From Mycobacterium sp. GA-1199 (lineage in GTDB: Bacteria; Actinomycetota; Actinomycetes; Mycobacteriales; Mycobacteriaceae), in assembly GCF_001500045.1 (NCBI RefSeq), contig NZ_LQIX01000001.1, positions 248,001 to 312,000 on the forward strand: a DNA stretch of 64,000 bases, in the 5' to 3' direction. This document shows, one piece after another, positions 17,247 through 26,768 of the stretch; positions within the stretch are counted from its first letter, which is position 1, and every line of letters starts with the position of its first letter. Position numbers and translations under genes: made by a program. Below the pieces are notes generated by a model that ran no database searches, was not told the DNA's origin, and saw only the letters and a list, made by a program, of their open reading frames with translations.

Positions 17247-18586
17247 GTCAGCGCCAGGTTGCGGACGAGACCGAACAGCCCGGCGATCCAGCAGCCCAGC
17301 GGTATGACCGCGGCCAAGGCCGCGTATTCGGCCAGTTCGGCGGCGCGGCGCGCGGCCAGGCCGGGTGTGAAGCGCAGGAGCGGTATCAGGAATCCGGTCC
17401 CGGCGACAGCGGCCAGAACCCCGAACCAGTGGGCGTGCTGACGTAACGCTGCGGCGAGGATCACGAATGCTGCTGTGAGCGCAACGAAGCCGCTCATCGC
17501 CAACGCGGCGCGACGAACGGTCCCGATATGAGTGCGGGTGCGCAATAACAGCGCGGCTCCGACGGCAGCGTCGAATGCTGCTGCCAGGAGGGAGAACTCG
17601 CGACCGAGGGAACCGTAACCAGCGGACACGGCCGCGATGGCCGCGGCGATGGACGCGCCGGCGATCATCGCTGTCAGCACCTCGTGGGCGCGCGTCGCCT
17701 CGCTGTCCTCGAGGGGGTCGGGTGGACGGTGCATGTCGTCGTCCGGCGGTGTGGGGCTGATTCGGGTGAGCGCAATGGCCAGCCGTGGAGCCGAACTCAT
17801 CGTCGCCAGTGCAATCGCCGCGAGGAGTGAGCCCGAGGCCGGCCCGCCGAGGTGCCATGCGACCGATGCCGCGCAGGCAGCGGTGCACAGCAGCGCTGTC
17901 GTGGCGATGGAGACCAGCGGCACAAGACCGCGGCCGGTGAGGCGCAAGGACACCACCGTGGTGGCCAGCCCCGCCGATGAGGCAAGGAGCAGATGGGCGG
18001 CGAGGGGACCGCCGGGTACCGCGGCGGCACCCGTCACCGCCGCCATCACCACGGAGATCACGCTGAAGGTGGTGCACAGCAACGGTTCTGAGTGCGTACG
18101 CCCGTTGACGACGGCGGCGGTCAAAGCCGCGCAGGTCAGCGCACCGCCGATGAGAACCGTGCGACCAGTCGAGCCTGTGGACCACAGCAGCGCGGTACCG
18201 CCGATGGCCGCGCAAACCACGCTGGCGGCGACGCACAGCATGCGCGGAATCCCGCCGGGCGCAGGTTGCCGCCTGACCACCGTGCGGGTGGCATCCCAGT
18301 CGGCGAAGACGGGCTCGCAGACGTCATCGGTGCTGAGCCACAGGACGTCGCCGTTGCGAACCTGGTTGTCCGGCAATGTGAGTGACTCGTCCAGCGACGA
18401 ACCGTCGATTCGGTGCAGCCGCCACCGCGCACCGGTGACCACCTCGCGGTGGTCGGGATGAACCAGCTCGAGGATCGACGGGAGCATGTCGCCCAGGCAG
18501 GCCCGGCGTGGCAACGCCAGATCCACACTCTGGGTCGCGTTCGCCCCGTCGACGTGAATGCTGACTCGGCAGCCTGAACCAGCCAT
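17243..18586 (-). CDS. eccD4: ESX-4 type VII secretion integral membrane protein EccD4
   Basis: 447 residues. The N-terminal ubiquitin-like domain (RVSIHVDGANATQSVDLALP ..LTLPDNQVRNGDVLWL) spans about 1-90. Roughly eleven hydrophobic membrane helices follow from about residue 115 to the C-terminus. EccD dimers form the membrane vestibule of ESX systems. It is co-transcribed with mycP4 (four-base overlap) and divergent from eccC4, whose longest frame starts only 12 bases from this start codon. Their promoters must therefore overlap coding sequence, or the eccC4 start lies further in. Confidence 0.94.
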   Translation of the reverse strand: MAGSGCRVSIHVDGANATQSVDLALPRRACLGDMLPSILELVHPDHREVVTGARWRLHRIDGSSLDESLTLPDNQVRNGDVLWLSTDDVCEPVFADWDATRTVVRRQPAPGGIPRMLCVAASVVCAAIGGTALLWSTGSTGRTVLIGGALTCAALTAAVVNGRTHSEPLLCTTFSVISVVMAAVTGAAAVPGGPLAAHLLLASSAGLATTVVSLRLTGRGLVPLVSIATTALLCTAACAASVAWHLGGPASGSLLAAIALATMSSAPRLAIALTRISPTPPDDDMHRPPDPLEDSEATRAHEVLTAMIAGASIAAAIAAVSAGYGSLGREFSLLAAAFDAAVGAALLLRTRTHIGTVRRAALAMSGFVALTAAFVILAAALRQHAHWFGVLAAVAGTGFLIPLLRFTPGLAARRAAELAEYAALAAVIPLGCWIAGLFGLVRNLALT

Positions 18587-18597
18587 CGCCTCCCCCT

Positions 18598-21500
18598 ATG
18601 ACGCCGTGGGGTCACCGTAACGCCGCCGACGACGGGGAGAAGACACTTCTTTCGTCGGCTGTGGATGGAACCGAATCGGTCCCCGCCGCGTCTCATCTCT
18701 CGATGGAGTCCTCCCGGCCGGCATGCGGTGTCGTGGTGAAATCACCACCGGCGCTGCCCAAAGCGGCTTCCACCAATCCTGTCGCGCGCCTGCTGCCGCT
18801 GGCCATGCTCGTCGCAGCGGTCGGCATGATGGCCGTGTACTTCACCTCCGGTGCCGGCGCGAACCGCACACCGATGTTCGCGTTCTTCCCGGTGATGATG
18901 GCCGTCTCGGTGCTCGGCACGATGCTGTACGGAGCGCGCGGCGGGGCGGACCGATTTGCCGAGATCGATCGCGACCGGCGCAGCTATCTGCGCTATCTCG
19001 ATGATCTCGACGACGAGGCCGTGGCGACGGCCGATGAACAACGTCGCCAACAGTATTCGCGCCACCCGGCACCCGAGTCGTTGTGGGCGCTCGTGGGCGC
19101 CCGGCGAATCGTGCGACCCGGCCCCGACCGCGACGACTTCTGCTGCGTGCGGGTGGGTGTGGGCGATCAGACGCCGTGCACACCGTTGGCGGCACCCGAC
19201 CTAGGGGTTCCCGAGGACCGCGATCCGGTGACGGTGTCGGCGATGCACGCTCTGATTCGGCAGCGGTCGGTTGTGCCGCTATCACCGGTCGCGGTCTCGC
19301 TCCGGCAACCCGGCGTCATCGCGGTGTGTGGCGATGACGAGCCCGCGCGCGGATTGGTGCGTGCGATAGTGTGCCAACTGGCGGCGCATCACGAACCCCA
19401 CCAGGTAGCGATCGCGGTGGTCGCCAGCCGCGAGACGTCTCACGAGTGGGAGTGGCTCAAATGGCTACCCCACTACGAACATTCACCCCATACCCTGAGC
19501 GGCGGGCTCGGCCGGCACCTCGTGGTCATCGCGGATGAGAGCCCGGCACCCGTTGAGATGCTGACGGAGGCGAACGGTGCCTCGATCGTCACGATCGGAG
19601 CCGACCCGGTCGAACCGGTGTCGTGTCTGCGTGTTGACGGCGAGCGCCTGACCGTGCGCATCGGTGGGCGCCCCGAGTCGGATTGCGAGCCCGACTCGCT
19701 GACCCTGACGCAGGCCACGATGTGTGCGCGGCAGCTGGCGGCTCACAGGTTCGAGGCCGCGACGCCCGGTGGCACGTCGACGGTGCGCGGCTGGCTCGAC
19801 CTGATGGGCATCGACCGACCGAACCGGTTGACGCCCGAAAAGCTCTGGACACAAAGCGAACAGGTGCGCCCGGTACCCATCGGCGTAGCGGACGACGGAA
19901 CACCGGTCTGCATCGATATCAACGAGGCTGCCCGCAACGGCATCGGCCCGCACGGGCTGTGCGTCGGCGCCACGGGATCCGGCAAGTCCGAGCTGCTGCG
20001 CACACTGGTGCTGGGCATGATCACGATCCATCCGCCGGACGTCCTGAACCTCGTCCTCGTCGACTTCAAAGGCGGAGCGACGTTTCTCGGTTTGGAGCGC
20101 TCGCGGCACGTGGCGGCCGTGATCACCAACCTGGCAGGCGAAGCCCACCTCGTGGCCAGGATGAGCGACGCGCTGGCCGGAGAGGTCCACCGCAGGCAGG
20201 AGTTGCTGCGGGCGGCAGGCAATTTCGCCAACGCCGCGGACTACGCCAGGGCTCGGTCAGCCGGCGCTTTGCTGCCGCCGCTGCCCGCGTTGTTCATCGT
20301 CGTCGACGAGTTCTCCGAGCTGCTCGCCCAGCACCCCGACTTCGCCGAGCTGTTCGTCGCGATCGGCAGGCTGGGCCGGTCGCTGGGAATCCACCTGCTG
20401 TTGGCCAGTCAACGGCTCGACGAGGGCAGGCTCCGCGGATTGGACACCCACCTGTCGTATCGGATCTGCCTGAAGACGTTCTCCGCCGGTGAATCCCGGG
20501 CCGTCCTGGGTGTGCCCGACGCGTACGCTCTGCCCGGCACCCCGGGCGCGGCCCTGCTGAAAACGGCCTCAGGGGACCTGATCCGGTTCCAGACCGCGTT
20601 CGTCTCCGGCTCCTGTCCTCGACCGGACCCCGAGGACAACAGCGAGGTTCGGGCGCCGATGATGTTCACCGCCACGTCCGCGTCGGCCCGGGTCGATGAG
20701 CACGAGGAAGCTGGACCGGCCGTTCTCGACGCAGTGCTGGACCGCGTCGGGGGACGAGGGACGGCCGCACACCCCGTGTGGCTGCCGCCGCTCGGCGCAC
20801 CACCGACGCTCGACTCGATCACGTCGACAGGTACCCGACACCCGCTCAGTGCCCCGATCGGTCTGGTGGACATTCCGTTCGAACAACGCCGCGACCTACT
20901 CGTCGCGCAGATGGCCGCGGGGAACGCCGCCATCGTCGGCGCCCCTCAATCGGGGAAGTCGACGGCCCTGCAAACGCTGATGCTGGCCCTCGCGGAGGCG
21001 CACGGCCCCGACGAGATCTCCCTGTACGTCCTGGATTTCGGCGGTGGTGCGCTCACGCGCCTCACGCAACTGCCGCACATCGGCACCGTATCGGGTCGAG
21101 CCGATACGGACCTGTGCCGTCGCACGGTCGCTGTCATCGAATCACTGATCCGGTCGCGGGAAAAGCTGTTCCGGACAATGGGAATCGGGTCGATGGCCGA
21201 GTATCGCGCGCGCCGCGCCGCGCAGGATCCCGCCGCGGCCGGCGACCCGCACGGCGACGTGTTCCTCGTCGTCGACGGGTGGGCTCACCTGCGTCGCGAG
21301 CTCGAGCAGTTGGAGGCGCCGATCAGCGCCATCGCTGCGCAGGGACTCGCGTTCGGCGTGCACGTGGTGATCACCGCCTCGCGGTGGCCCGAACTGCGGC
21401 CAGCGTTGAAGGACCAGATCGCGACCCGAATAGAACTGCGACTCGGCGACCCGGCCGAGTCGGAGATGGACCGCCGCCGCGCACGCTCGCTGACCAACTG

Positions 21501-22410
21501 CCCACCGGGCCGGGGTATCACCGCCGAGGGGCGCGAGATGGTGATCGCGCTGCCGCGCTTTGACGGCGTGCCCAGCATCGCGGGACTCGGCGAGGCGTTG
21601 GCCACCACCGTCGAGCGGCATCGACAGCGGTGGCGCGGCCGCTGCGCCCCGCGCATCGAACTGCTTCCGGCGCTCGTCCGGCATCCCGAGTTGGTCGGGT
21701 GCAGCCTGGGATCGGCCGGGGCGATGGTGCTCGGCCTCGAAGAGCGAGAGTTGGCGCCTGTGACTGTCGATTTCACCGAGCAGATGCACATGCTGGTCCT
21801 CGGGGAGGGTGGCTGCGGCAAGACCTCTTTGCTGCGCGTGGTGTGTCACGAGATCGTCCGGACTCACCGCGTCGAGCAGGCGCGGCTGGAGATCGTGGAT
21901 TTCCGGCGCTCCCTGCTGGGCGTCGTGGAATCCGACCACCTCGCCGGATACGCGGCGTCACCGGTCGCCGCGGCGGCGAGAATTCCCAAGCTCCTTGCGA
22001 TGCTCGAAGTCCGCATGCCCGGCGAGGACGTGACACAACAGCAGTTGCGTGAGCGATCGTGGTGGTCCGGGCCCGAGATCTTCCTCGTGGTTGACGATTA
22101 CGATCTGGTGGCCGGATCGACGGGCAACCCGTTGGCCCCGCTTGCCGACTTCCTGCCCCACGCCGCCGACCTCGGTCTGCATGTAATTGTCGCGCGCCGA
22201 TCGGGTGGCGCCGCGCGGGCGATGTTCGACCCACTTCTTGCCGGAATGCGGGAGATCGGGTGCCTCGGCGCGATGATGAGCGCAGGCGCGGACGATGGTG
22301 TCCTGATGGGCTCGGTGCGGCCCTCGTCGTTGCCGCCGGGGCGCGCCACGCTGATCACCCGCGGCGAGGGCGAGCGCCTCGTCCAGGTCGGCTGGGTGGA
22401 TCCGCCGTGA
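18598..22410 (+). CDS. eccC4: ESX-4 type VII secretion ATPase EccC4 (FtsK/SpoIIIE type)
   Basis: Up to 1270 residues. The real start may be ATG 18703 (MESSRPACGVVV), because the first 35 codons look non-coding and no ribosome site precedes 18598. Two membrane helices (about 63-80 and 92-110) are followed by three ATPase domains with Walker A motifs GATGSGKS (about 457), GAPQSGKS (about 781) and GEGGCGKT (about 1068). Walker B of domain 1 is IVVDEF with the catalytic Glu. Domains 2 (VVDGW) and 3 (VVDDY) lack it, the usual ESX pattern in which domain 1 is the motor and the others bind substrate. EccC recruits EsxU/EsxT-type substrates and powers export. The next gene overlaps its stop by four bases. 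Confidence 0.95.
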   Translation: MTPWGHRNAADDGEKTLLSSAVDGTESVPAASHLSMESSRPACGVVVKSPPALPKAASTNPVARLLPLAMLVAAVGMMAVYFTSGAGANRTPMFAFFPVMMAVSVLGTMLYGARGGADRFAEIDRDRRSYLRYLDDLDDEAVATADEQRRQQYSRHPAPESLWALVGARRIVRPGPDRDDFCCVRVGVGDQTPCTPLAAPDLGVPEDRDPVTVSAMHALIRQRSVVPLSPVAVSLRQPGVIAVCGDDEPARGLVRAIVCQLAAHHEPHQVAIAVVASRETSHEWEWLKWLPHYEHSPHTLSGGLGRHLVVIADESPAPVEMLTEANGASIVTIGADPVEPVSCLRVDGERLTVRIGGRPESDCEPDSLTLTQATMCARQLAAHRFEAATPGGTSTVRGWLDLMGIDRPNRLTPEKLWTQSEQVRPVPIGVADDGTPVCIDINEAARNGIGPHGLCVGATGSGKSELLRTLVLGMITIHPPDVLNLVLVDFKGGATFLGLERSRHVAAVITNLAGEAHLVARMSDALAGEVHRRQELLRAAGNFANAADYARARSAGALLPPLPALFIVVDEFSELLAQHPDFAELFVAIGRLGRSLGIHLLLASQRLDEGRLRGLDTHLSYRICLKTFSAGESRAVLGVPDAYALPGTPGAALLKTASGDLIRFQTAFVSGSCPRPDPEDNSEVRAPMMFTATSASARVDEHEEAGPAVLDAVLDRVGGRGTAAHPVWLPPLGAPPTLDSITSTGTRHPLSAPIGLVDIPFEQRRDLLVAQMAAGNAAIVGAPQSGKSTALQTLMLALAEAHGPDEISLYVLDFGGGALTRLTQLPHIGTVSGRADTDLCRRTVAVIESLIRSREKLFRTMGIGSMAEYRARRAAQDPAAAGDPHGDVFLVVDGWAHLRRELEQLEAPISAIAAQGLAFGVHVVITASRWPELRPALKDQIATRIELRLGDPAESEMDRRRARSLTNCPPGRGITAEGREMVIALPRFDGVPSIAGLGEALATTVERHRQRWRGRCAPRIELLPALVRHPELVGCSLGSAGAMVLGLEERELAPVTVDFTEQMHMLVLGEGGCGKTSLLRVVCHEIVRTHRVEQARLEIVDFRRSLLGVVESDHLAGYAASPVAAAARIPKLLAMLEVRMPGEDVTQQQLRERSWWSGPEIFLVVDDYDLVAGSTGNPLAPLADFLPHAADLGLHVIVARRSGGAARAMFDPLLAGMREIGCLGAMMSAGADDGVLMGSVRPSSLPPGRATLITRGEGERLVQVGWVDPP

Positions 22411-23537
22411 GCCACACCGTCGTCGAGGTCGGGCCGGTTACGGTGCACGGGGCCAATCCGCTTGACGCCGGACTGGTCTCGTTGGCGCTGGAGGCCATCG
22501 ACGAGGACCTCGTACTCGTCGGCGAGGATCTCGCGCCGGTGTCTGAACTGTGGTCCCGGCTGATGGAAGTCGCGGTGGGTGGCGCCGAAGACGTCGTCCT
22601 CGTCTGCCCGACGTGGTGGTCGGGTGCACGGATCGACCGCGTTCGCGGAGCGACGACGGCGACCACCGTCGAGGTGATCGGCCGTACCGCGCTGCTCCAA
22701 CGGCAGACACGCGCAACCGTCGTCGAGATCGCCGCGGAGGTGGTCGTTGTCACTCGTGTCGGCACCCGCCCCGTGGTCATCGCCAACATCGACGACGAAG
22801 TGGTGAAGGGGGTGGTCGCAGCGGTCGGGTTGGCGGAGCCGGTGTTGATCGACGCGCCAGGTGTCTTCGGGTCGCTGGGCGAGGCGATCGCTGAAGGGTT
22901 GCGCGGCAAGGGCATCGGGGTCCGCTTCGCCGACGAGGGCGCCGTTCGTCGGCCTGAAGCCGAACCTTCCGTGCCCGATGGCGGCACCGCCGCGCGCGTT
23001 TCGAGCCAACCGCGACGCGCGGCGGTGCTCACGGCCGCTCTCGCGACGATGGTGGCGGTGTGCGGTGGGTTTGTCCTGCGCGGTGGTGACCGGCAACCGA
23101 CCGTCGCGTCAACCCTGTTGGTGGAGGGGCGAGTTCAGGTGATGGTCCCTGCGTCGTGGCCGGTCGAGCACATCACGTCAGGGCCGGGCTCGGCCCGTGC
23201 GCAGATCACCTCGCCGTCCGACACCGACGTAGCGCTGCACCTGACCCAGTCGGTGGGCGCGCCGCGGGCGGACCTTGCCGAGACTGCGGCCGCGTTGCGA
23301 AGCGCTCTGGCCGGTGAGCCCGGTGATGTCTTCGTCGACTTCAACGCCGCCGGCACCCCGGCGGGCAGGACCGGCGTCACCTACCGGGAATTGCGCCCGC
23401 ACCATCACGTCGCATGGACCGTTCTCGTCGATCACGGTGTCCGCATCGCCATCGGCTGCCAGAGCGCACCGGGTCGCGAATCCACGGTCCGCGAGGTCTG
23501 CGATCAGGCGATCAGGTCCGCGCACGCGATTTCTTAG
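22407..23537 (+). CDS. Type VII secretion-associated membrane protein (Rv3446c-like)
   Basis: 376 residues from a GTG at 22407 overlapping the eccC4 stop (GTGA). The cytosolic N-terminal part ([19 protein letters not shown] ..[18 protein letters not shown] ..[18 protein letters not shown]) looks like an actin/Hsp70-like nucleotide fold. A single membrane helix ([18 protein letters not shown]) precedes an extracytoplasmic domain resembling a small secreted lipid- or peptide-binding fold ([14 protein letters not shown]). It matches the type VII secretion-associated family next to ESX-4 genes in mycobacteria (Rv3446c). Its exact role is unknown. It is presumably needed by the ESX-4 machine, because it is translationally coupled to the motor ATPase. 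Confidence 0.85.
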   Translation: MSHTVVEVGPVTVHGANPLDAGLVSLALEAIDEDLVLVGEDLAPVSELWSRLMEVAVGGAEDVVLVCPTWWSGARIDRVRGATTATTVEVIGRTALLQRQTRATVVEIAAEVVVVTRVGTRPVVIANIDDEVVKGVVAAVGLAEPVLIDAPGVFGSLGEAIAEGLRGKGIGVRFADEGAVRRPEAEPSVPDGGTAARVSSQPRRAAVLTAALATMVAVCGGFVLRGGDRQPTVASTLLVEGRVQVMVPASWPVEHITSGPGSARAQITSPSDTDVALHLTQSVGAPRADLAETAAALRSALAGEPGDVFVDFNAAGTPAGRTGVTYRELRPHHHVAWTVLVDHGVRIAIGCQSAPGRESTVREVCDQAIRSAHAIS

Positions 23538-23604
23538 AAATCGGGTGGAACCGGACCGGCGTGTGCTGCGTCGTACCAGTCAAGACCTAGAGGAGAGGAT
23601 CCCC

Positions 23605-23928
23605 ATGACGACACCGCAAGGCGGTTCGCTCAACACCGATTTCGACTTGATGACCGCGGTCGCCGGCCAGACTGACGCGCGCAACGAGGAGATTCGCGCG
23701 ATGCTGCAGTCGTTCATCGGGCGCATGACCGCCGTGCCACCGTCGGTCTGGGGCGGCGTCGCGGCGACCCGCTTCCGCGACGTCGTCGACCGATGGAACG
23801 CGGAGTCGCTGAAACTGCATGCCTCACTGCAGCGGATCGCCGAGACCATCCGGCTCAACCAGCAGACCCTTCGGGAAGCCAACGAGAGCCATTCGCACCG
23901 CATCGGCGCGGTGGCCAACAACCTGTAG
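23605..23928 (+). CDS. esxU: WXG100-family ESX-4 substrate EsxU
   Basis: 107 residues from the ATG at 23605, behind an AGAGGAGAGG ribosome site. It is a helical hairpin with the WXG turn at Trp49-Gly50-Gly51 ([13 protein letters not shown]). It ends [10 protein letters not shown] with no tyrosine, so the YxxxD/E export signal is absent and must be supplied by a partner. Ten bases separate it from esxT, with which it should form a heterodimer. Assignment follows position downstream of eccC4 and the Rv3446c-like gene, where M. tuberculosis has esxU (Rv3445c). Confidence 0.92.
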   Translation: MTTPQGGSLNTDFDLMTAVAGQTDARNEEIRAMLQSFIGRMTAVPPSVWGGVAATRFRDVVDRWNAESLKLHASLQRIAETIRLNQQTLREANESHSHRIGAVANNL

Positions 23929-23938
23929 AGGAGTCGTG

Positions 23939-24235
23939 ATGGACCACGTGTTGTCGTACAACTTCGACGAGATCGAATACACCGTCAGGCAGGAGATCCA
24001 CGCCACCGCGGCCCGGCTGAACGGCGCCCTCGAAGAGTTGCGTGTACAGATCGCGCCGCTCCAACAGGTGTGGACCCGCCAGGCGGCCGAGGCGTACCGA
24101 CTCGAGCAGGCGCGATGGGAACAGGCGGCCGGCGCCCTCAACGAAATCCTGTTCAGCCTGGGCAACGCGGTTCGCGACGGCGCCGACGACGTGGCCGCGA
24201 CCGACCGCAGCGCCGCAGGCGCATGGGGTGCCTGA
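23939..24235 (+). CDS. esxT: WXG100-family ESX-4 substrate EsxT
   Basis: 98 residues. The turn motif is Trp45-Thr-Arg47 (LQQVWTRQAAEAY) instead of WXG, as I recall for M. tuberculosis EsxT. Two long amphipathic helices flank it. The C-terminus (NAVRDGADDVAATDRSAAGAWGA) has no tyrosine, so the standard YxxxD/E signal is missing from both members of the pair. It is translated directly after esxU and is the last gene of the ESX-4 block. Confidence 0.92.
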   Translation: MDHVLSYNFDEIEYTVRQEIHATAARLNGALEELRVQIAPLQQVWTRQAAEAYRLEQARWEQAAGALNEILFSLGNAVRDGADDVAATDRSAAGAWGA

Positions 24236-24339
24236 CCGGGAGGAGGCTTGTGCGGTCCAACTGGAGGGGAGCCAAAGGGGCCGCACGGTAAGCGCCACCG
24301 TGGTCGAGGAGAGCGGCCACGGTGGCGCATCACCGTCGA

Positions 24340-24531
24340 TTACTCGCAGGCGATGCCGTCGCCGTCGCGGTCCAGGTGCTCTGCGTACCCGTCCTCGCCC
24401 TGCATGATCGGCGCCACGCCGGCCTCGCGGGCTGCGGAGCAGTTCTTGTAGTACGTGTCCGCGGACGCGGTGGCGGCCCCGGCGGCGGTTGCCGCGACGA
24501 CGAATGCGGCAACGATCAAGCCACGAATCAT
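24340..24531 (-). CDS. Small secreted Excalibur calcium-binding-domain protein
   Basis: 63 residues from the ATG at 24531, chosen because GGAG lies five bases upstream; longer frames add unlikely sequence. A signal peptide (MIRGLIVAAFVVAATAAGAATASA) is followed by an Excalibur domain: YYKNCSAAREAG, then EHLDRDGDGIACE, whose DxDxDG loop resembles an EF-hand calcium site between two cysteines. Such proteins are exported and their role is unknown. It is read opposite to its neighbours and sits between esxT and rplM, a join that from memory is direct in M. tuberculosis, so it is probably a lineage insertion. Confidence 0.85.
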   Translation of the reverse strand: MIRGLIVAAFVVAATAAGAATASADTYYKNCSAAREAGVAPIMQGEDGYAEHLDRDGDGIACE

Positions 24532-24682
24532 TTTCACTCCATTGGGATCTTGAACTTTCGGATGCGAGACGGCCGGTTTGCTGCCACCCCCCGCGACCAC
24601 GGTAAGCGGACGGAATCGAAAACGAATCAGGAGTTTCCCTATGCTTTGGTCTCACCCTCGGACTTCGGGCCGATGCACCGTT

Positions 24683-24712
24683 TTGACCTGCGGCGACGCG
24701 CCCAGGTAAGCT
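24683..24712 (+). promoter_or_regulatory. Candidate promoter of rplM-rpsI
   Basis: TTGACC (24683-24688) and TAAGCT (24707-24712) are spaced 18 bases apart, upstream of rplM. The transcript would have a leader of about 120 bases. Confidence 0.45.
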
Positions 24713-24839
24713 GCCTCGTTGGCGTGCGGTAAGCACGGGTCCTCGGGTCAACGTCGGTCGCCGAGATCACCCCACCGGATGCGCCTGACCGGCACCCGGA
24801 CCACCGGGACAGGAAACCCGATAGAGGAGAGGTAGCGCT

Positions 24840-25283
24840 GTGCCTACGTACACGCCGAAGGCGGGTGACACCACACGTTCGTGGTACGTCATCGACGCCA
24901 CCGACGTGGTGCTCGGCCGGCTCGCCGTTGCAGCAGCGAATCTGCTGCGCGGCAAGCACAAGCCGACATACACGCCGAATGTCGACGGTGGCGATTTCGT
25001 CATCATCGTCAACGCCGAGAAGATCGCGATCGCCGGTAACAAGGCGGACCGCACGTTTTTCTACCGCCACTCGGGTTACCCCGGTGGTCTGCGCAAGCGC
25101 TCGCTCGGGGAGGAGATGGAGAAGCACGCCGACCGGGTCGTCGAGAGGGCGATCCTCGGCATGATTCCCCACACCAAGCTGGGCCGTCAGGTGAAGAAGA
25201 AGCTGCGCGTCTATGTCGGGCCGGATCATCCGCACGCCGCCCAGCAGCCGATTCCGTACGAGATCAAGCAGGTGGCGCAATGA
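24840..25283 (+). CDS. rplM: Large-subunit ribosomal protein uL13
   Basis: 147 residues from a GTG at 24840 with AGAGGAGAGG upstream. Signature segments are [38 protein letters not shown] and [12 protein letters not shown]. uL13 is an early-assembling 50S protein. It overlaps rpsI by four bases (ATGA); this pair is transcribed together in nearly all bacteria. Confidence 0.98.
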   Translation: MPTYTPKAGDTTRSWYVIDATDVVLGRLAVAAANLLRGKHKPTYTPNVDGGDFVIIVNAEKIAIAGNKADRTFFYRHSGYPGGLRKRSLGEEMEKHADRVVERAILGMIPHTKLGRQVKKKLRVYVGPDHPHAAQQPIPYEIKQVAQ

Positions 25284-25759
25284 CAGAGACGACTGGGACC
25301 GAGACCGTTGACAAAACTGATGCCGTGACCGAGGCCGCCGCCGAGGCGACGCCCCGTGAGCCGGTCTTCATCGACCGCCCCATCCAGACCGTCGGCCGCC
25401 GCAAAGAGGCCGTCGTCCGGGTTCGGCTGGTTCCCGGAACGGGCCAGTTCAACCTCGACGGCCGTAGCCTCGAGGACTACTTCCCGAACAAGGTCCACCA
25501 GCAGCTCATCAAGGCTCCGCTGGTCACCGTCGATCGGGTGGAGAGCTTCGACATCTACGCCCACCTCGACGGTGGCGGCCCGTCCGGTCAGGCGGGTGCG
25601 CTGCGTCTGGCCATCGCCCGGGCCCTGATCCTGGTGCAGCCCGAGGACCGGCCCGCACTGAAGAAGGCCGGCTTCCTGACCCGCGACCCGCGGGCCATCG
25701 AGCGCAAGAAGTACGGCCTGAAGAAGGCCCGCAAGGCGCCTCAGTACAGCAAGCGCTGA
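25280..25759 (+). CDS. rpsI: Small-subunit ribosomal protein uS9
   Basis: 159 residues. An acidic N-terminal extension of about 30 residues ([14 protein letters not shown]) precedes the core [29 protein letters not shown] and [14 protein letters not shown]. The universal SKR tail, which reaches the P-site tRNA anticodon stem, ends the protein (APQYSKR). Translation is coupled to rplM. A strong intrinsic terminator follows 10 bases after the stop. Confidence 0.98.
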   Translation: MTETTGTETVDKTDAVTEAAAEATPREPVFIDRPIQTVGRRKEAVVRVRLVPGTGQFNLDGRSLEDYFPNKVHQQLIKAPLVTVDRVESFDIYAHLDGGGPSGQAGALRLAIARALILVQPEDRPALKKAGFLTRDPRAIERKKYGLKKARKAPQYSKR

Positions 25760-25769
25760 TCGATCCGCG

Positions 25770-25804
25770 AAAACCGCCGATGTGCACCGCACACCGGCGG
25801 TTTT
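25770..25804 (+). terminator. Intrinsic terminator of rplM-rpsI
   Basis: AAAACCGCCG (25770-25779) pairs with 25795-25804, with an inner TGTGC/GCACA stem (25781-25785 with 25789-25793) and a run of five T. The next 190 bases to the secreted-protein gene hold no convincing coding frame. Confidence 0.88.
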
Positions 25805-25996
25805 TGCATCAAACGTGGCGCTGCGGTCTTTCTCACAATCGCGCGTTTCCGGTTTCGTCGAGCGGCCCGTTGTGAATGCACCGGGGTTGGAGGCGGCGGC
25901 GCTGCACGCGCGGCAGACCGCAACTGCCACCGGTAACGAGCCAGTCACCTCGTTGGGGGATCGGATCGTCGTCTCCTGACTGAGAAGGAGCAATTG

Positions 25997-26413
25997 ATGA
26001 AGAACGCGAAGACACTGACCGCGGGCGCCGTGTTGGGCGGCTCGCTGCTCTTCACCGCCGGTCTGGGCATGGCCATGGCACAGCCGGACACGGCGGCGGA
26101 CAACCGCGTCAACGTCTCGATCGGTGACGCCGGTGTCCTGCAGGACGTCGACGTAACCGCCGCGGCGCAGATCGCCGCCGACGTGTGCCACACCGACGTG
26201 AGCTCGGTGACCGCCTTGGTGCAGGCCGCCGACACCGAGGGCACCGAGAAGACGGTCTGCACGAACAACCTCGGCACCGTCGCGATCCAGCAGAACGGCC
26301 CCGGCCACTCGGAGAACGCGCCGGGCCAGGCCGAGCAGCATGAGGCAACGCCGACGTCCGAGGCGCCGACGACCTCGCCGACGGCCCCGACCGCCGAGAA
26401 CGGCGGCAGCTAA
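25997..26413 (+). CDS. Small secreted protein of unknown function
   Basis: 138 residues from the ATG at 25997, chosen over an in-frame TTG just before it; GAAGGAG lies seven bases upstream. A signal peptide (MKNAKTLTAGAVLGGSLLFTAGLGMAMAQ) precedes a short domain with two cysteines (AADVCHTDVSS and EKTVCTNNLG) that could form one disulphide loop. The tail is rich in Pro/Thr/Ala/Glu. I do not recognise a named family. It is followed by a perfect 16-bp hairpin almost identical to the one behind the next gene, so the two secreted genes may have been moved or duplicated together. Confidence 0.72.
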   Translation: MKNAKTLTAGAVLGGSLLFTAGLGMAMAQPDTAADNRVNVSIGDAGVLQDVDVTAAAQIAADVCHTDVSSVTALVQAADTEGTEKTVCTNNLGTVAIQQNGPGHSENAPGQAEQHEATPTSEAPTTSPTAPTAENGGS

Positions 26414-26422
26414 CAAAGCAAC

Positions 26423-26458
26423 CTCACCGCCCGCATCCGTCCGGATGCGGGCGGTGAG
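26423..26458 (+). terminator. Perfect 16-bp hairpin terminator
   Basis: Arm 26423-26438 (CTCACCGCCCGCATCC) pairs perfectly with 26443-26458 around a four-base loop. There is no T tract, as is common for mycobacterial terminators. It is near-identical to the hairpin at 27487-27522. Confidence 0.8.
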
Positions 26459-26768
26459 TCGTTTCCGGGTCTAATTGGGGCGCAGAGTTTTTTGCCCGCT
26501 CCGGTCAACCTTTGTGCGACCACCTAAATGGCGCCTGTTCACTGATGACGCAGACAACTATTGACTTCACAGCTAATTAGACCTGTTCCATTTACTTACG
26601 GTTACGAAAATTTTTGTGGCAAATGCCGTTTAGGTCTCCGCCCAGAAGGAACCACCGTCGTGGGAGCACGGATGCTGCGCGCATGGCGGTCCATACCGCC
26701 ACCGGCGTGACGTCAGGAGCAGTCGGGGGGCCGGGTCGCTGCTTCCTGAAATCAAGAATGGAGTGATC
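26459..26768. other. 310-base non-coding gap, AT-rich first half
   Basis: The stretch 26459-26640 is markedly AT-rich for this genome (CTAATTAG, a run of T, AAAATTTTTG). It contains the promoter-like TTGACT followed by TTAGAC. The second half is GC-rich with a perfect seven-base hairpin, TGGCGGT (26684-26690) with 26695-26701. No gene is visible. It presumably holds the promoter and a long leader for the secreted gene at 26769. Confidence 0.5.

Noticed and set aside
17247..18236. Extension of the mycP4 frame to 780 residues
   Set aside because: The extra 330 codons are an Arg-rich shadow of eccD4. The GTG at 17246 starts a normal signal peptide.
25806..25990. Possible small gene between rpsI and the secreted protein
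   Set aside because: Frames of 60-65 codons on both strands lack ribosome sites, domains or signal peptides.
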